Assembly (NCBI GenBank): GCA_964461835.1
Contig: CAYWVO010000027.1
Span: 1-45,684 of the forward strand
Direction: 5' to 3'
DNA from: CAYWVO01 sp964461835
GTDB taxonomy: Bacteria; Zixibacteria; MSB-5A5; WJJR01; JAJRUJ01
Length of the DNA: 45,684 nt
Part shown: positions 29,818-37,396 of the stretch, one piece after another
How the letters are laid out: each line of letters begins with the position of its first letter
Position numbering within the stretch: position 1 is the stretch's first letter
The notes under the pieces: generated by a model
Databases searched by the model: none
What the model was told of the DNA's origin: nothing
Seen by the model: only the letters and a program-made list of their open reading frames with translations
Position numbers and translations under genes: made by a program

Positions 29818-31680
29818 ATGAGTGAAATCACCTTCTCTTTAGGCGACACGCCGGCCCAACCGGAACATTGGCCCCTGCGCCTGGCCGTGGTTGCAGAATT
29901 CATACCCCGGGATTTCGCGACCGGCAAACCATCCACCACGGCCTTTCGGTACACGATCGACAAAGACAATTTCAACGAGACGATGGCCAAAATGGGGATG
30001 CAGTTGAAATTTGAAATCGACAACCCCTTTGCGGCCGCTCCCAAGCGTATTCCGATCACCATCCCGCTAAACGTAATCAAAGCCTTTGATCCCGAACATG
30101 TCTGGAAGGCGGTTCCGGAATTGCAGGATGTTTTGGCCGCACGTACTGCGCTGACCAGCCTCCGTTTCAAAAAGTCGACGGCGGAAGAGGTACGAGAACA
30201 AGTGCGAAATTTAAAAGTACCACCGGACCTGGCCGAGGCAATTACGATCGCGCTGGTTCCCGGCAGGAAGCTCTCGCGGGAGAAACCACCGCCGGAAAAG
30301 CCTCAACCCCAGGGCCAGGATGATGCGACGGTCGACAAAATTCTCGACATGGTGGATACCGAAGAAAGCACCCCGCCTGATACCGAATCCGGCGAGCGGG
30401 CCAAGGATGCCCTCGATGAGTTTTTGGGCAAAGGCAAAAAGCGATCCGACAAACTGAATCCCCGGGCGATCCAGAACGCGATCGGGCAGGCCGACGCGCT
30501 GATTAATACGACGCTGGATCAAATCATGCATCACTCTGAATTTCAGCGGCTGGAGCGAGTGTGGCGCGGACTCAAATTCCTCATTGACCGAACGAATTTC
30601 CGCAAGAACATCACCATTGAAATTATTCACGCGTCCCGGGAAAACCTCAAGGACGTCTTTGAAACATATTTACATAAACCGGAGTTTGATGCTACTACCG
30701 ATACACCGCTGGCGGCGGCGGTGCTGGCGTTTGAGTTCTCCCACGATACTCCGGATATTGAATTGTTGCGCAAACTTGGCCACCAGGCAGCACAGGTGCC
30801 GTTTGTCGTACTCGGCGCGATAGACAAGGCATTTCTCGGCATTGAGCGGACCGACCAGTTCCCCGCGTTGCCTTCGATCACGAGGCATTTGGAATCAGCA
30901 GAGCACACCAAGTACCGGGGATTGCGGGATGAGGAATCCTCCCGCTGGCTGGGGTTGGCGTTCAATCGGTTTCTCTTGCGGGCGCCGCACGGTCAGGACC
31001 AAGATACTGCGCAACAATATGTGTATCACGAGTCCGTCACCGACAACGAGGAATTGCCCTGGGGTAATCCGGTGTGGGCAATCGCGGCCCAAATGACCGC
31101 CAGTCAGGAGCGTATCGGCTGGGCCACGGAGGTTGGCGGGAAACGTCTCGGCACGATGGTGGACAATCTCCCGGTGCATGCCCGATCCCTGCCCAATGGC
31201 GAGCAATCTATGCAGCCTTTGGAACACCTCCTACCCGAGGCGCGGATTAAAGAATTTGCGAAATGTGGAATAATGCCGCTGGTTTGTGATCGTAATACCG
31301 ATATGGTGTATCTGTTACTTGCACCGACGGTCCGCCCCCCGCGCCACGACCCCGATCCGGCGACTGCCGATAAATATTGGATGATGGCCTCTCTGTCTTA
31401 CCAAATGTATGCCGGGACGATCGCGCGGTTTATTAATCGACATTATATGGAAATGGTTACGGGGGAGAGTGCCGACGAGATTGTGCAGCGGGTGCAACAG
31501 GCACTGGCCGCCCTCAATGTCACCACGGGAAGGGATACCCAATCAGGGACAGTGAACGTAGAGCTATCTTCGGACACCGAGGCGGGAGCGACACCGCAGC
31601 TGGATATTTCCGTAAGGTCACCTCAGCCGGTGATGTTTGGCCAGGCCACGGTGAACATGGCGCTGCCCCTCCGACACTGA
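29818..31680 (+). CDS. Fused TssB-TssC type VI-like contractile sheath protein
   Basis: The 620-residue protein joins the two T6SS sheath subunits. Residues 1-140 match TssB (LRLAVVAEFIPRDF, TIDKDNFNETMAKM, NVIKAFDPEHVWKAVPEL). A charged, Pro/Glu-rich linker (about 150-210) follows. From about 220 it is TssC-like: the helix TTLDQIMHHSEFQRLERVWRG, KDVFETYLHKPEFD, YRGLRDEESSRWLGLAFNRF and LRAPHG (matching the W.xFRxSEDxRyxxLxxPRxLxRxPYG block). WGNPVWAIAAQM is another TssC segment. The C-terminus is shorter and more divergent than in typical TssC of about 490 residues. No other T6SS gene (tube, baseplate, TssJLM, ClpV) is in the window, and the gene has its own promoter and GAAGGG site. It may serve a contractile system encoded elsewhere. 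Confidence 0.85.
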   Translation: MSEITFSLGDTPAQPEHWPLRLAVVAEFIPRDFATGKPSTTAFRYTIDKDNFNETMAKMGMQLKFEIDNPFAAAPKRIPITIPLNVIKAFDPEHVWKAVPELQDVLAARTALTSLRFKKSTAEEVREQVRNLKVPPDLAEAITIALVPGRKLSREKPPPEKPQPQGQDDATVDKILDMVDTEESTPPDTESGERAKDALDEFLGKGKKRSDKLNPRAIQNAIGQADALINTTLDQIMHHSEFQRLERVWRGLKFLIDRTNFRKNITIEIIHASRENLKDVFETYLHKPEFDATTDTPLAAAVLAFEFSHDTPDIELLRKLGHQAAQVPFVVLGAIDKAFLGIERTDQFPALPSITRHLESAEHTKYRGLRDEESSRWLGLAFNRFLLRAPHGQDQDTAQQYVYHESVTDNEELPWGNPVWAIAAQMTASQERIGWATEVGGKRLGTMVDNLPVHARSLPNGEQSMQPLEHLLPEARIKEFAKCGIMPLVCDRNTDMVYLLLAPTVRPPRHDPDPATADKYWMMASLSYQMYAGTIARFINRHYMEMVTGESADEIVQRVQQALAALNVTTGRDTQSGTVNVELSSDTEAGATPQLDISVRSPQPVMFGQATVNMALPLRH

Positions 31681-31789
31681 ATGGATATCTGCCGGCATTG
31701 CTGGAAAGCGCCAGACTCCGCACCACCAAGGACGATATAAATTAAGATAAACGAAGACTGAAAATAATCTATTGCAGGCGAGGAAATCG

Positions 31790-34700
31790 ATGAAAGGGTA
31801 TACGTGGACAGTTGCGTGTGGTGTAATGTTGGTTTTTCTTTTCACGGGCAGTGCGGCGGCGGGAGAATTGTCGGCACGCTGGGAGACGTATCTCAGTACC
31901 GTTCCCAGGGACACGGCAATACGGATTGTCATTCGTCCGACACCGGTGGTCAGTGGCCTCACGTTGCAGCGGCGACTTGCTGATCAGTACGCGCGTCGTG
32001 CCGACCGTCACCGGGAAGCCGTTGAAACACTCCAGGCCGCAGCACGATCATCCCAGGCGCCCATCCTCTCCACATTAAATCAGTTGCAACTGGCTGACCA
32101 GGCCCGGCGGATCAAATCCTACTGGGTGGATAATTTGATATCGGCGGAGTTATCTCCGGAGGCGATAAAGCAGATTGTCTCCCGTCCTGATGTCGAGAAG
32201 ATTTACTTGTTTCCGGAGATCCGGTCCCTGACGCCATTGGGAAACCCGACATTCAAAAAACCGGGCGCGACCGCGCGGGAACTTGCGCTGGATATTATTA
32301 ATGCGCCACTGGCCTGGAGTCGGGGCTACACCGGCAGGGGAGTCCTGGTGGCCCACATTGATACCGGAGTCGATATCGATCATCCCGCCTTATCTGCCAA
32401 ATGGCGCGGCAGCAATGGATATTCCAGTACGGAATCCTGGTACGATCCGGTTTTTGGTGACTCAATTCCTCACGTGAATGGCGATCCGGATGAAGGCCAG
32501 TATTTTCATGGAACAGCGACCATGGGCCTGATCTGCGGGCATGACCCGAATGCCGGCGAAACGACCGGCGTGGCGTTTGACGCGCAATGGATTTCCGCCG
32601 GCGTGCTGGATGTACGGGGTGCCGATATCTTCGAGGCGTTGCAATGGATGATCGATCCGGACGGTGACCCGAATACCGAGGAGGATGTTCCCGATGTGAT
32701 CAGCAACTCCTGGGGATATCTCAATGCGGCGGACGCCATCCCGGCAGTGGAATGCGACGATCTCTTCTGGAATGTCATAGATAACTTAGAAGCCGCCGGC
32801 GCCATCACGATCTGGGCGGCGGGCAACGAGGGAATAGACCCGGCAACCGGTGAGACGACACCCAGTTCAATCAGAAACCCGGCAAATCGGGCCACCTCAG
32901 AGGTCAATACCTTTGCGGTCGGGATGATCTACGCCAAGACACCCGACACCGTCTTATTTCCGGTGCAATCCAGTCGCGGTCCGTCGGACTGCGACGGAGT
33001 CTCCAAGAAACCGGAAGTCGTTGCCCCCGGGTGGCTGCTGCGTTCGACCGCCCCAGGCGGAATGTATATTGATTCGATCGGTGGCAGTTCCTTCTCCTCA
33101 CCACTCGTTGCCGGAGCCGCCGCGCTGTTACGTGAATACAACCCGAACGCTACCGTCGATACCGTCAAAAAAGCTCTTCTGCTGAGCGCCTGGGATTTGG
33201 ATATTGATCCCCAGGATGCCGGCAACGACAACAACACCGGTTATGGCTTAATCAACATTGACGCGGCGCTGTCGCTGGTACCGGAAAATACCGAACCGTA
33301 CCTCGTGATTAAGGACGTTGCCTACACCCGGCCGCAACCGGGAGGACAGACCGATATTGTGATCACGGCGCTCAACAATGGATTTCCCATTGCCAATGTC
33401 TCCGTGGAACTGGTCTCTCTCGACAGCCGGTTAACTGTTGCGACTGGGCCGGTATCGCTGGGCGGCTTCAACAAGGGTGATGAGCAGGATAACGGCGAGA
33501 ACCCGATTCAGGTTTCCGTCGATGCCTCTGCCCTGACCGGAGAACGATTGCCGGTAGAGTGGCGGTTTAGCGGCGCCGGTTATGCGCGGACCGTCAGGGG
33601 GGCGATTTCGGTGGGTGAAGTGCGGCCGGATGAGCTGTTCACTCATGACACCGGCAATGTGACCTTTACAATTTCCAGTTTTGGCGAATACGGGCTTTCT
33701 CCAGAAAACGGCAACGTGTTTCGTGCCGAATCGCAGGGATTTCTCCACGGCCCAACGGCGCCGGCTCAATCCCTGTTCGAAATGGGCTTTCTGGTCGGTA
33801 ACGGACCAAATCAGGTCTCCGATGCGGTACGGCAGATCGGCGATCTTCCCGACAATGATTTTCTCAACGATAAGTCGGGAAATTTCCGGGTGGAACAGCC
33901 TGGGCCGCTGGCCGACCAGCAAACGTACGCGGCGTTTACCGATGCGTACGCAGAAAATCCGCTGGGACTATTTATCCAACAACGAAGTTATGCCTGGGCG
34001 GATACGACCGATGATGATTATGTTATCCTGGAATACGTCATTCACAATCGTTCCGACTCGTTACTGGCGGGAGTCCGTGCCGCGCTGTTTGCCGACTGGG
34101 ATTTCCCCTGGGGCGGACAGAGCCAATCCGCCTTTGATCGAGCCCGGTTCGGCCCGGACAGTGCCAGCCTGCCACCCGATCTTCTCTGTTTGGTCCCTCC
34201 GATCGCAAATAGGGTGGGTTACATGCTCAATCGCCAAGAAGACCTGCGTATGTATCGCGGCATAGTCTGTCTCAATCCGGAAGGGGCTTCCGCCTATCGA
34301 TACATCAGTAACGAAACATATCTATATGATGGCTTCACCGAGGCGGAGAAATGGCAGTTCATGACCGCAGAATTCGATACGCTGGAGGGCCCGGTCACCG
34401 AAGACGGCTCACAGCTTATCACTGCCGGCGATTGGGACCTGCAACCCGGGGATTCAGCAGTCGCGGCATTTGCGGTGATCGGTGCTGAGAACGACTTCGA
34501 TATGTACACCCATGCCCGCCGGGCGCGAGCGAAGTATCTCTGCCAGCTGGGAATTGTCGCCGCCGCATCACCGCAGTCAATTACGTTTCTTGCTGAGGAA
34601 TCCGGGGCGCTGCCGCCGTCACAGAATATTTGTATGTCAAACAACTGTGGTTCAGCGTCGTGGTCTGCGTCCAACAGCCAATCCTGGCTGGAGATAGCAC

Positions 34701-35473
34701 CGCAATCGGGTGATACTCCGGCCGATTTGGTGGTTTCTGTGGTCGATGTCGATCAGCCGGTTGGCCAGTATTACGATACCGTTGTCATCGTAACTCCCGC
34801 CGGCAGTGAGAACCAAGTTCGTGTGTCCGTTACTTTGATGATTGGTGGTGCAATGCCCAGTTTGCGGATCGATCCAACGTGGCATCGCTTGACCATCCAA
34901 CAACTCAGTTCCGACAGTGACAGCGCATATTCCTGGATTCACAACGACGGGTTCGCCGAGATGTCCTGGTCGGCGGCGAATTCTTCATCCTGGCTGAGCA
35001 TCACTCCGGTATCGGGTTCGATTCCACCAGCCGACTCAGCGCAGATGACTTTGTATACTGTTTCCTCTGCAGCCGACCTGGAGCCAGGCGAGTACCAGGA
35101 TAAGATCGTCATCGACGCCGGCAGTGCGCATAACTCGCCGGATACCATTACCGTGGTATTGACCGTTAACGCCGTGGCGGCAGAGGTGGCCAACACGCCG
35201 AATCCATTCGACCCGCACACCGGCGAAACTGTGATATCGCTGGGCATTTCCGGCCTCGCCAATATTGAAGCCAGGATTTACGATTTGACCGGGGAACTGG
35301 TGCGTACACTTTTCGCGGGAACGCGTGATCTGGGGGAGACAATAAGCTGGGATGGCGCGACCGACGACGGTTCAATCGTGGCCAGTGGTGTGTATTTGTG
35401 CCATCTCAAAATCAGACCGGTCGCCGGGGATGAACGCGAGCACGTGTTAAAGATCGCGGTGAAGAAAGAATAA
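31790..35473 (+). CDS. Large secreted S8 (subtilisin-like) protease
   Basis: The 1227-residue precursor has a signal peptide (cleavage near residue 25, SAAAG), an inhibitor-like propeptide region (about 30-130) and an S8 domain. The triad is visible: Asp 191 (AHIDTGVD), His 240 (FHGTATMG) and Ser 434 (GGSSFSSP, equivalent to GTSMSxP). Beyond about residue 500 lie extracellular beta domains. Two BACON/Ig-like modules follow near residues 950-1100 (WSASNSQSWLEIAPQSG, WSAANSSSWLSITPVSG). The C-terminus is a FlgD-like/sorting-type domain (NTPNPFDPHTGETVISL, RIYDLTGELVRTL-like). This ending is common in FCB-group secreted proteins. The ATG at 31790 follows GCGAGGAAATCG. IscX starts 5 bases after its stop. 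Confidence 0.92.
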   Translation: MKGYTWTVACGVMLVFLFTGSAAAGELSARWETYLSTVPRDTAIRIVIRPTPVVSGLTLQRRLADQYARRADRHREAVETLQAAARSSQAPILSTLNQLQLADQARRIKSYWVDNLISAELSPEAIKQIVSRPDVEKIYLFPEIRSLTPLGNPTFKKPGATARELALDIINAPLAWSRGYTGRGVLVAHIDTGVDIDHPALSAKWRGSNGYSSTESWYDPVFGDSIPHVNGDPDEGQYFHGTATMGLICGHDPNAGETTGVAFDAQWISAGVLDVRGADIFEALQWMIDPDGDPNTEEDVPDVISNSWGYLNAADAIPAVECDDLFWNVIDNLEAAGAITIWAAGNEGIDPATGETTPSSIRNPANRATSEVNTFAVGMIYAKTPDTVLFPVQSSRGPSDCDGVSKKPEVVAPGWLLRSTAPGGMYIDSIGGSSFSSPLVAGAAALLREYNPNATVDTVKKALLLSAWDLDIDPQDAGNDNNTGYGLINIDAALSLVPENTEPYLVIKDVAYTRPQPGGQTDIVITALNNGFPIANVSVELVSLDSRLTVATGPVSLGGFNKGDEQDNGENPIQVSVDASALTGERLPVEWRFSGAGYARTVRGAISVGEVRPDELFTHDTGNVTFTISSFGEYGLSPENGNVFRAESQGFLHGPTAPAQSLFEMGFLVGNGPNQVSDAVRQIGDLPDNDFLNDKSGNFRVEQPGPLADQQTYAAFTDAYAENPLGLFIQQRSYAWADTTDDDYVILEYVIHNRSDSLLAGVRAALFADWDFPWGGQSQSAFDRARFGPDSASLPPDLLCLVPPIANRVGYMLNRQEDLRMYRGIVCLNPEGASAYRYISNETYLYDGFTEAEKWQFMTAEFDTLEGPVTEDGSQLITAGDWDLQPGDSAVAAFAVIGAENDFDMYTHARRARAKYLCQLGIVAAASPQSITFLAEESGALPPSQNICMSNNCGSASWSASNSQSWLEIAPQSGDTPADLVVSVVDVDQPVGQYYDTVVIVTPAGSENQVRVSVTLMIGGAMPSLRIDPTWHRLTIQQLSSDSDSAYSWIHNDGFAEMSWSAANSSSWLSITPVSGSIPPADSAQMTLYTVSSAADLEPGEYQDKIVIDAGSAHNSPDTITVVLTVNAVAAEVANTPNPFDPHTGETVISLGISGLANIEARIYDLTGELVRTLFAGTRDLGETISWDGATDDGSIVASGVYLCHLKIRPVAGDEREHVLKIAVKKE

Positions 35474-35478
35474 GAACA

Positions 35479-35685
35479 ATGAAACTTACCTGGGAGGACA
35501 CCGAGGAAATCGGCTATCAACTATCCGAGAAATACCCGAACGTAGACCCTTTGACTGTGCGGTTCACCGATTTGCATCGCTGGGTGTGTGAACTGCCGGA
35601 TTTTGCGGGGGATCCGCAAAAATCGAGCGAGGGGATTCTGGAGCAAATCCAGATGGCCTGGCACGAGGAGTTCTCGGAATCATAA
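35479..35685 (+). CDS. iscX: Iron-sulfur assembly accessory protein IscX
   Basis: The 68-residue acidic protein matches IscX/YfhJ along its whole length: EDTEEIGYQLSEKYPNVDP, then LTVRFTDLHRWVCELPDF and a C-terminal IQMAWHEEF. IscX binds the cysteine desulfurase IscS and iron, and tunes Fe-S cluster assembly on the ISC scaffold. Usually it is the last gene of an isc operon. Here no iscS, iscU, hscA/B or fdx is in view, and the gene starts 5 bases after the large protease, apparently translated from the same message. A long inverted repeat follows. Confidence 0.9.
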   Translation: MKLTWEDTEEIGYQLSEKYPNVDPLTVRFTDLHRWVCELPDFAGDPQKSSEGILEQIQMAWHEEFSES

Positions 35686-35701
35686 CGAGGCAGCGCACAA
35701 G

Positions 35702-35759
35702 CGGAAAAACCTGACTCTTGGCGCGGTGTCCGTTGGTCGGTTAAGTCAGGCTTTTCCGT
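35702..35759 (+). terminator. Long inverted repeat, probable terminator
   Basis: CGGAAAAACCTGACT and AGTCAGGCTTTTCCG pair with one mismatch around a 27-base loop that has some internal structure. The right arm ends in a T run. Confidence 0.55.
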
Positions 35760-36107
35760 TATGCATGTTCGGTACCTGCTGTTCGCTCACGATGTCCGCC
35801 GTACCGAACTGATTATCCACCCCTGGCACACAACTACACGTCCCGCGTATTATATGCCTTACACGTTAAGTTTGTGTTGTGATTTGCCAAAAGAATTGCT
35901 AAGAACGGGGCAATTTGTCATAAAGCCAGCCCTGGGTAAGACATTTGCTTAGTTGACACCGGGGATTTGAGTAGATTTGCGATGTGCGGGATACCGAGAA
36001 ACACCACGTGATTGTCTTTGTCTGAGGTCGGCCAGAATCGACAACCTGGTCGCCAAAAAGGGGCGGGAGTTGCCAATACGGTAGTCGATTCTGGGCACTC
36101 AAGGGGC
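35760..36107. other. Intergenic stretch without a recognised gene
   Basis: About 350 bases between the iscX terminator and the tRNA-Ala promoter. A 63-codon open frame starting at 35761 has no ribosome-binding site and no plausible protein features. I see nothing else of note here. Confidence 0.4.
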
Positions 36108-36135
36108 TTGCCAATTCGATCCGATGACGTATATT
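36108..36135 (+). promoter_or_regulatory. Promoter of tRNA-Ala
   Basis: TTGCCA (36108-36113), a 16-base spacer and TATATT (36130-36135), about 48 bases before the tRNA 5' end. Confidence 0.6.
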
Positions 36136-36183
36136 TGGTGGGCCGCGCCCGCTGGAAGGATGTGGGCGGCGGTTGTGTTCAAT

Positions 36184-36256
36184 GGGGCTGTAGCTCAGTT
36201 GGGAGAGCGGTACGTTCGCAACGTACAGGTCGTCGGTTCGATCCCGATCAGCTCCA
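36184..36256 (+). tRNA. tRNA-Ala (anticodon CGC)
   Basis: Acceptor arms GGGGCTG and CAGCTCC pair (one G:U) with an A discriminator. The D arm has AGTTGGGAGAG. The anticodon stem GTACG/CGTAC closes TTCGCAA, giving anticodon CGC. The T loop is TTCGATC. Six T residues follow directly. No CCA is encoded. It decodes GCG. Confidence 0.95.
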
Positions 36257-36532
36257 TTTTTTCCTGGGGAAAAGTATTGTAGCACGGGCGTCCCACGCCA
36301 CGGCGCGCAAGCACCCGTGACGTCATGGTGCCAATGTTAAAATATTCCAGTCCGCGGCGCGTCAATAACTGAATCATTCTGCTCAATCGCTTTTGACCCA
36401 CCCGCTGGGGTACCAATATAATTTGGCCACCATGTCCAGTCAGCCCAAGGGCTGACCGGCACCGGATTGGGGGGATTTCCTTTCGAAGGGGCAGACCAGG
36501 AGGTCTGCCGCCCACACTCATGCGCACACAAT

Positions 36533-36563
36533 GGGTGGCCCGGACATGTGTCCGGGTTTCAGG
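36533..36563 (+). repeat. Family-C palindromic repeat (left member of an inverted pair)
   Basis: GGGTGGCC, a self-complementary core CGGACATGTGTCCG, then GGTTTCAGG. The partner in opposite orientation lies 15 bases downstream. Confidence 0.6.
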
Positions 36564-36578
36564 CGCTGTCCGGACATT

Positions 36579-36610
36579 CCTAGAAACCCTGACGAACGTC
36601 AGGGCCACCC
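36579..36610 (-). repeat. Family-C palindromic repeat (right member of an inverted pair)
   Basis: Read on the minus strand: GGGTGGCC, core CTGACGTTCGTCAG, then GGTTTCTAGG. The core differs from the left member but is again self-complementary. Confidence 0.6.
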
Positions 36611-36685
36611 AAAATGGATTCCGGATCAAGTCCGGAATGACGAATCGACGATTCTACCCTCACGGGCAAGATGCCCGTGCCACCA

Positions 36686-37060
36686 TTACTCCCCTGCCGT
36701 CAACTCCAGCACAATCCCGGAAACATCATTGCCGTTGGTGATGATTGTATCCATGGCGGTCAGGTACCCGTCTTTGCCGGCGAAAATAATGACCTGATTC
36801 ATGGTGAATTCTTCAATGCTCCAGGTACCGTCGACGGCGGTAGTGGCATCCACGCCGTTGGTGTCCCGTAGTGAAACCCACGCGTTAGAAATGGGGACGC
36901 TGGTGGCTTTGTCGACCACGGTACCGGAGAGGATCATCGAGAATTGGTTATCAGTACCGTTGGAGGAGCAACCGGCTGCAAACACGGCGATACACAACGC
37001 AAGAACGCAGATCAGACCGAGATACTTGGAGCGGATATTGAATTTTGGTAAAATAGACAT
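36686..37060 (-). CDS. Small lipoprotein with carboxypeptidase-regulatory-like domain
   Basis: The 124-residue precursor has a lipoprotein signal with lipobox AAGC (Cys about residue 30). The mature part is one small beta-sandwich of the CarboxypepD_reg type: SGTVVDKATSVPISNAWVSL, then VDGTWSIEEF and IIFAGKDGYLTAM. Such modules are common in envelope and surface proteins of FCB bacteria; their role is usually structural or ligand-binding. I start at the ATG at 37060, preceded by GGAGGGAAGGGG. The longer frame reads through dispersed repeats. It is flanked by repeats on both sides and appears monocistronic. Confidence 0.8.
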   Translation of the reverse strand: MSILPKFNIRSKYLGLICVLALCIAVFAAGCSSNGTDNQFSMILSGTVVDKATSVPISNAWVSLRDTNGVDATTAVDGTWSIEEFTMNQVIIFAGKDGYLTAMDTIITNGNDVSGIVLELTAGE

Positions 37061-37165
37061 CCCCTTCCCTCCAAGTCCTGCGTTTGTTTGTGCTAACCGG
37101 CCGCCGTGATTACAGTTATACGCGTGAGACCACCAATTATTCCCGTCTCCCCAGTTCTCGGTTCC

Positions 37166-37189
37166 GTCAGCCCAAGGGCTGACCGGCAC
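37166..37189 (+). repeat. Family-B palindromic repeat
   Basis: GTCAGCCCAAGGGCTGAC followed by CGGCAC; same as 36439-36462. Confidence 0.65.
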
Positions 37190-37196
37190 GAAAAAA

Positions 37197-37220
37197 GGTG
37201 GCATGGGCATCTTGCCCATG
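37197..37220 (+). repeat. Family-A palindromic repeat
   Basis: GGTGGCATGGGCATCTTGCC then CATG; one base from the copy at 1301-1323 in the shared part. It follows a family-B copy by seven bases. Confidence 0.65.
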
Positions 37221-37272
37221 ATTTCACAGGCGTTTAACCGCCTATGGCGGGTGACGCATGTGCGACAAAACC

Positions 37273-37296
37273 GTCAGCCCAAGGGCTGACCAGCAC
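37273..37296 (+). repeat. Family-B palindromic repeat
   Basis: GTCAGCCCAAGGGCTGAC followed by CAGCAC, one base different from the other two copies. Confidence 0.65.
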
Positions 37297-37333
37297 CGCA
37301 ACGAGGGTCACGCACTCTCGTTCACTAATATAT

Positions 37334-37363
37334 TTGACTGGGGCCGGAGGGCTCAAGTATATT
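37334..37363 (+). promoter_or_regulatory. Promoter of lysS
   Basis: TTGACT (37334-37339), an 18-base spacer and TATATT (37358-37363), with a leader of about 27 bases to the lysS ATG. Confidence 0.6.
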
Positions 37364-37396
37364 CACGGGCTGACAGCAGCGGGCAGGGGATAATTT

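Larger units (their letters stand above)
36257..36685. repeat. Repeat-rich intergenic region (families A, B, C and others)
   Basis: No gene. It holds a family-B palindrome (36439-36462, GTCAGCCCAAGGGCTGAC then CGGCAC) and a GGCAGACC/GGTCTGCC palindrome (36490-36509). It also has an inverted pair of family-C elements (36533-36563 and 36579-36610), a TTCCGGATCAAGTCCGGAA dRS3-like palindrome near 36619 and an inverted family-A copy (36661-36684). The first about 180 bases after tRNA-Ala show nothing I can name. Confidence 0.6.

Noticed and set aside
35761..35952. A 63-codon open frame after iscX
   Set aside because: It starts at the end of a terminator-like repeat, without a ribosome-binding site or recognisable protein features.
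36195..36629. Minus-strand open frame with IGIEPTTCTLRTYRS
   Set aside because: It is antisense of tRNA-Ala plus repeats.
36439..37296. CRISPR-like array suggested by several similar repeats
   Set aside because: The repeats are unevenly spaced, in both orientations and of different families, with no uniform spacers and no cas genes.
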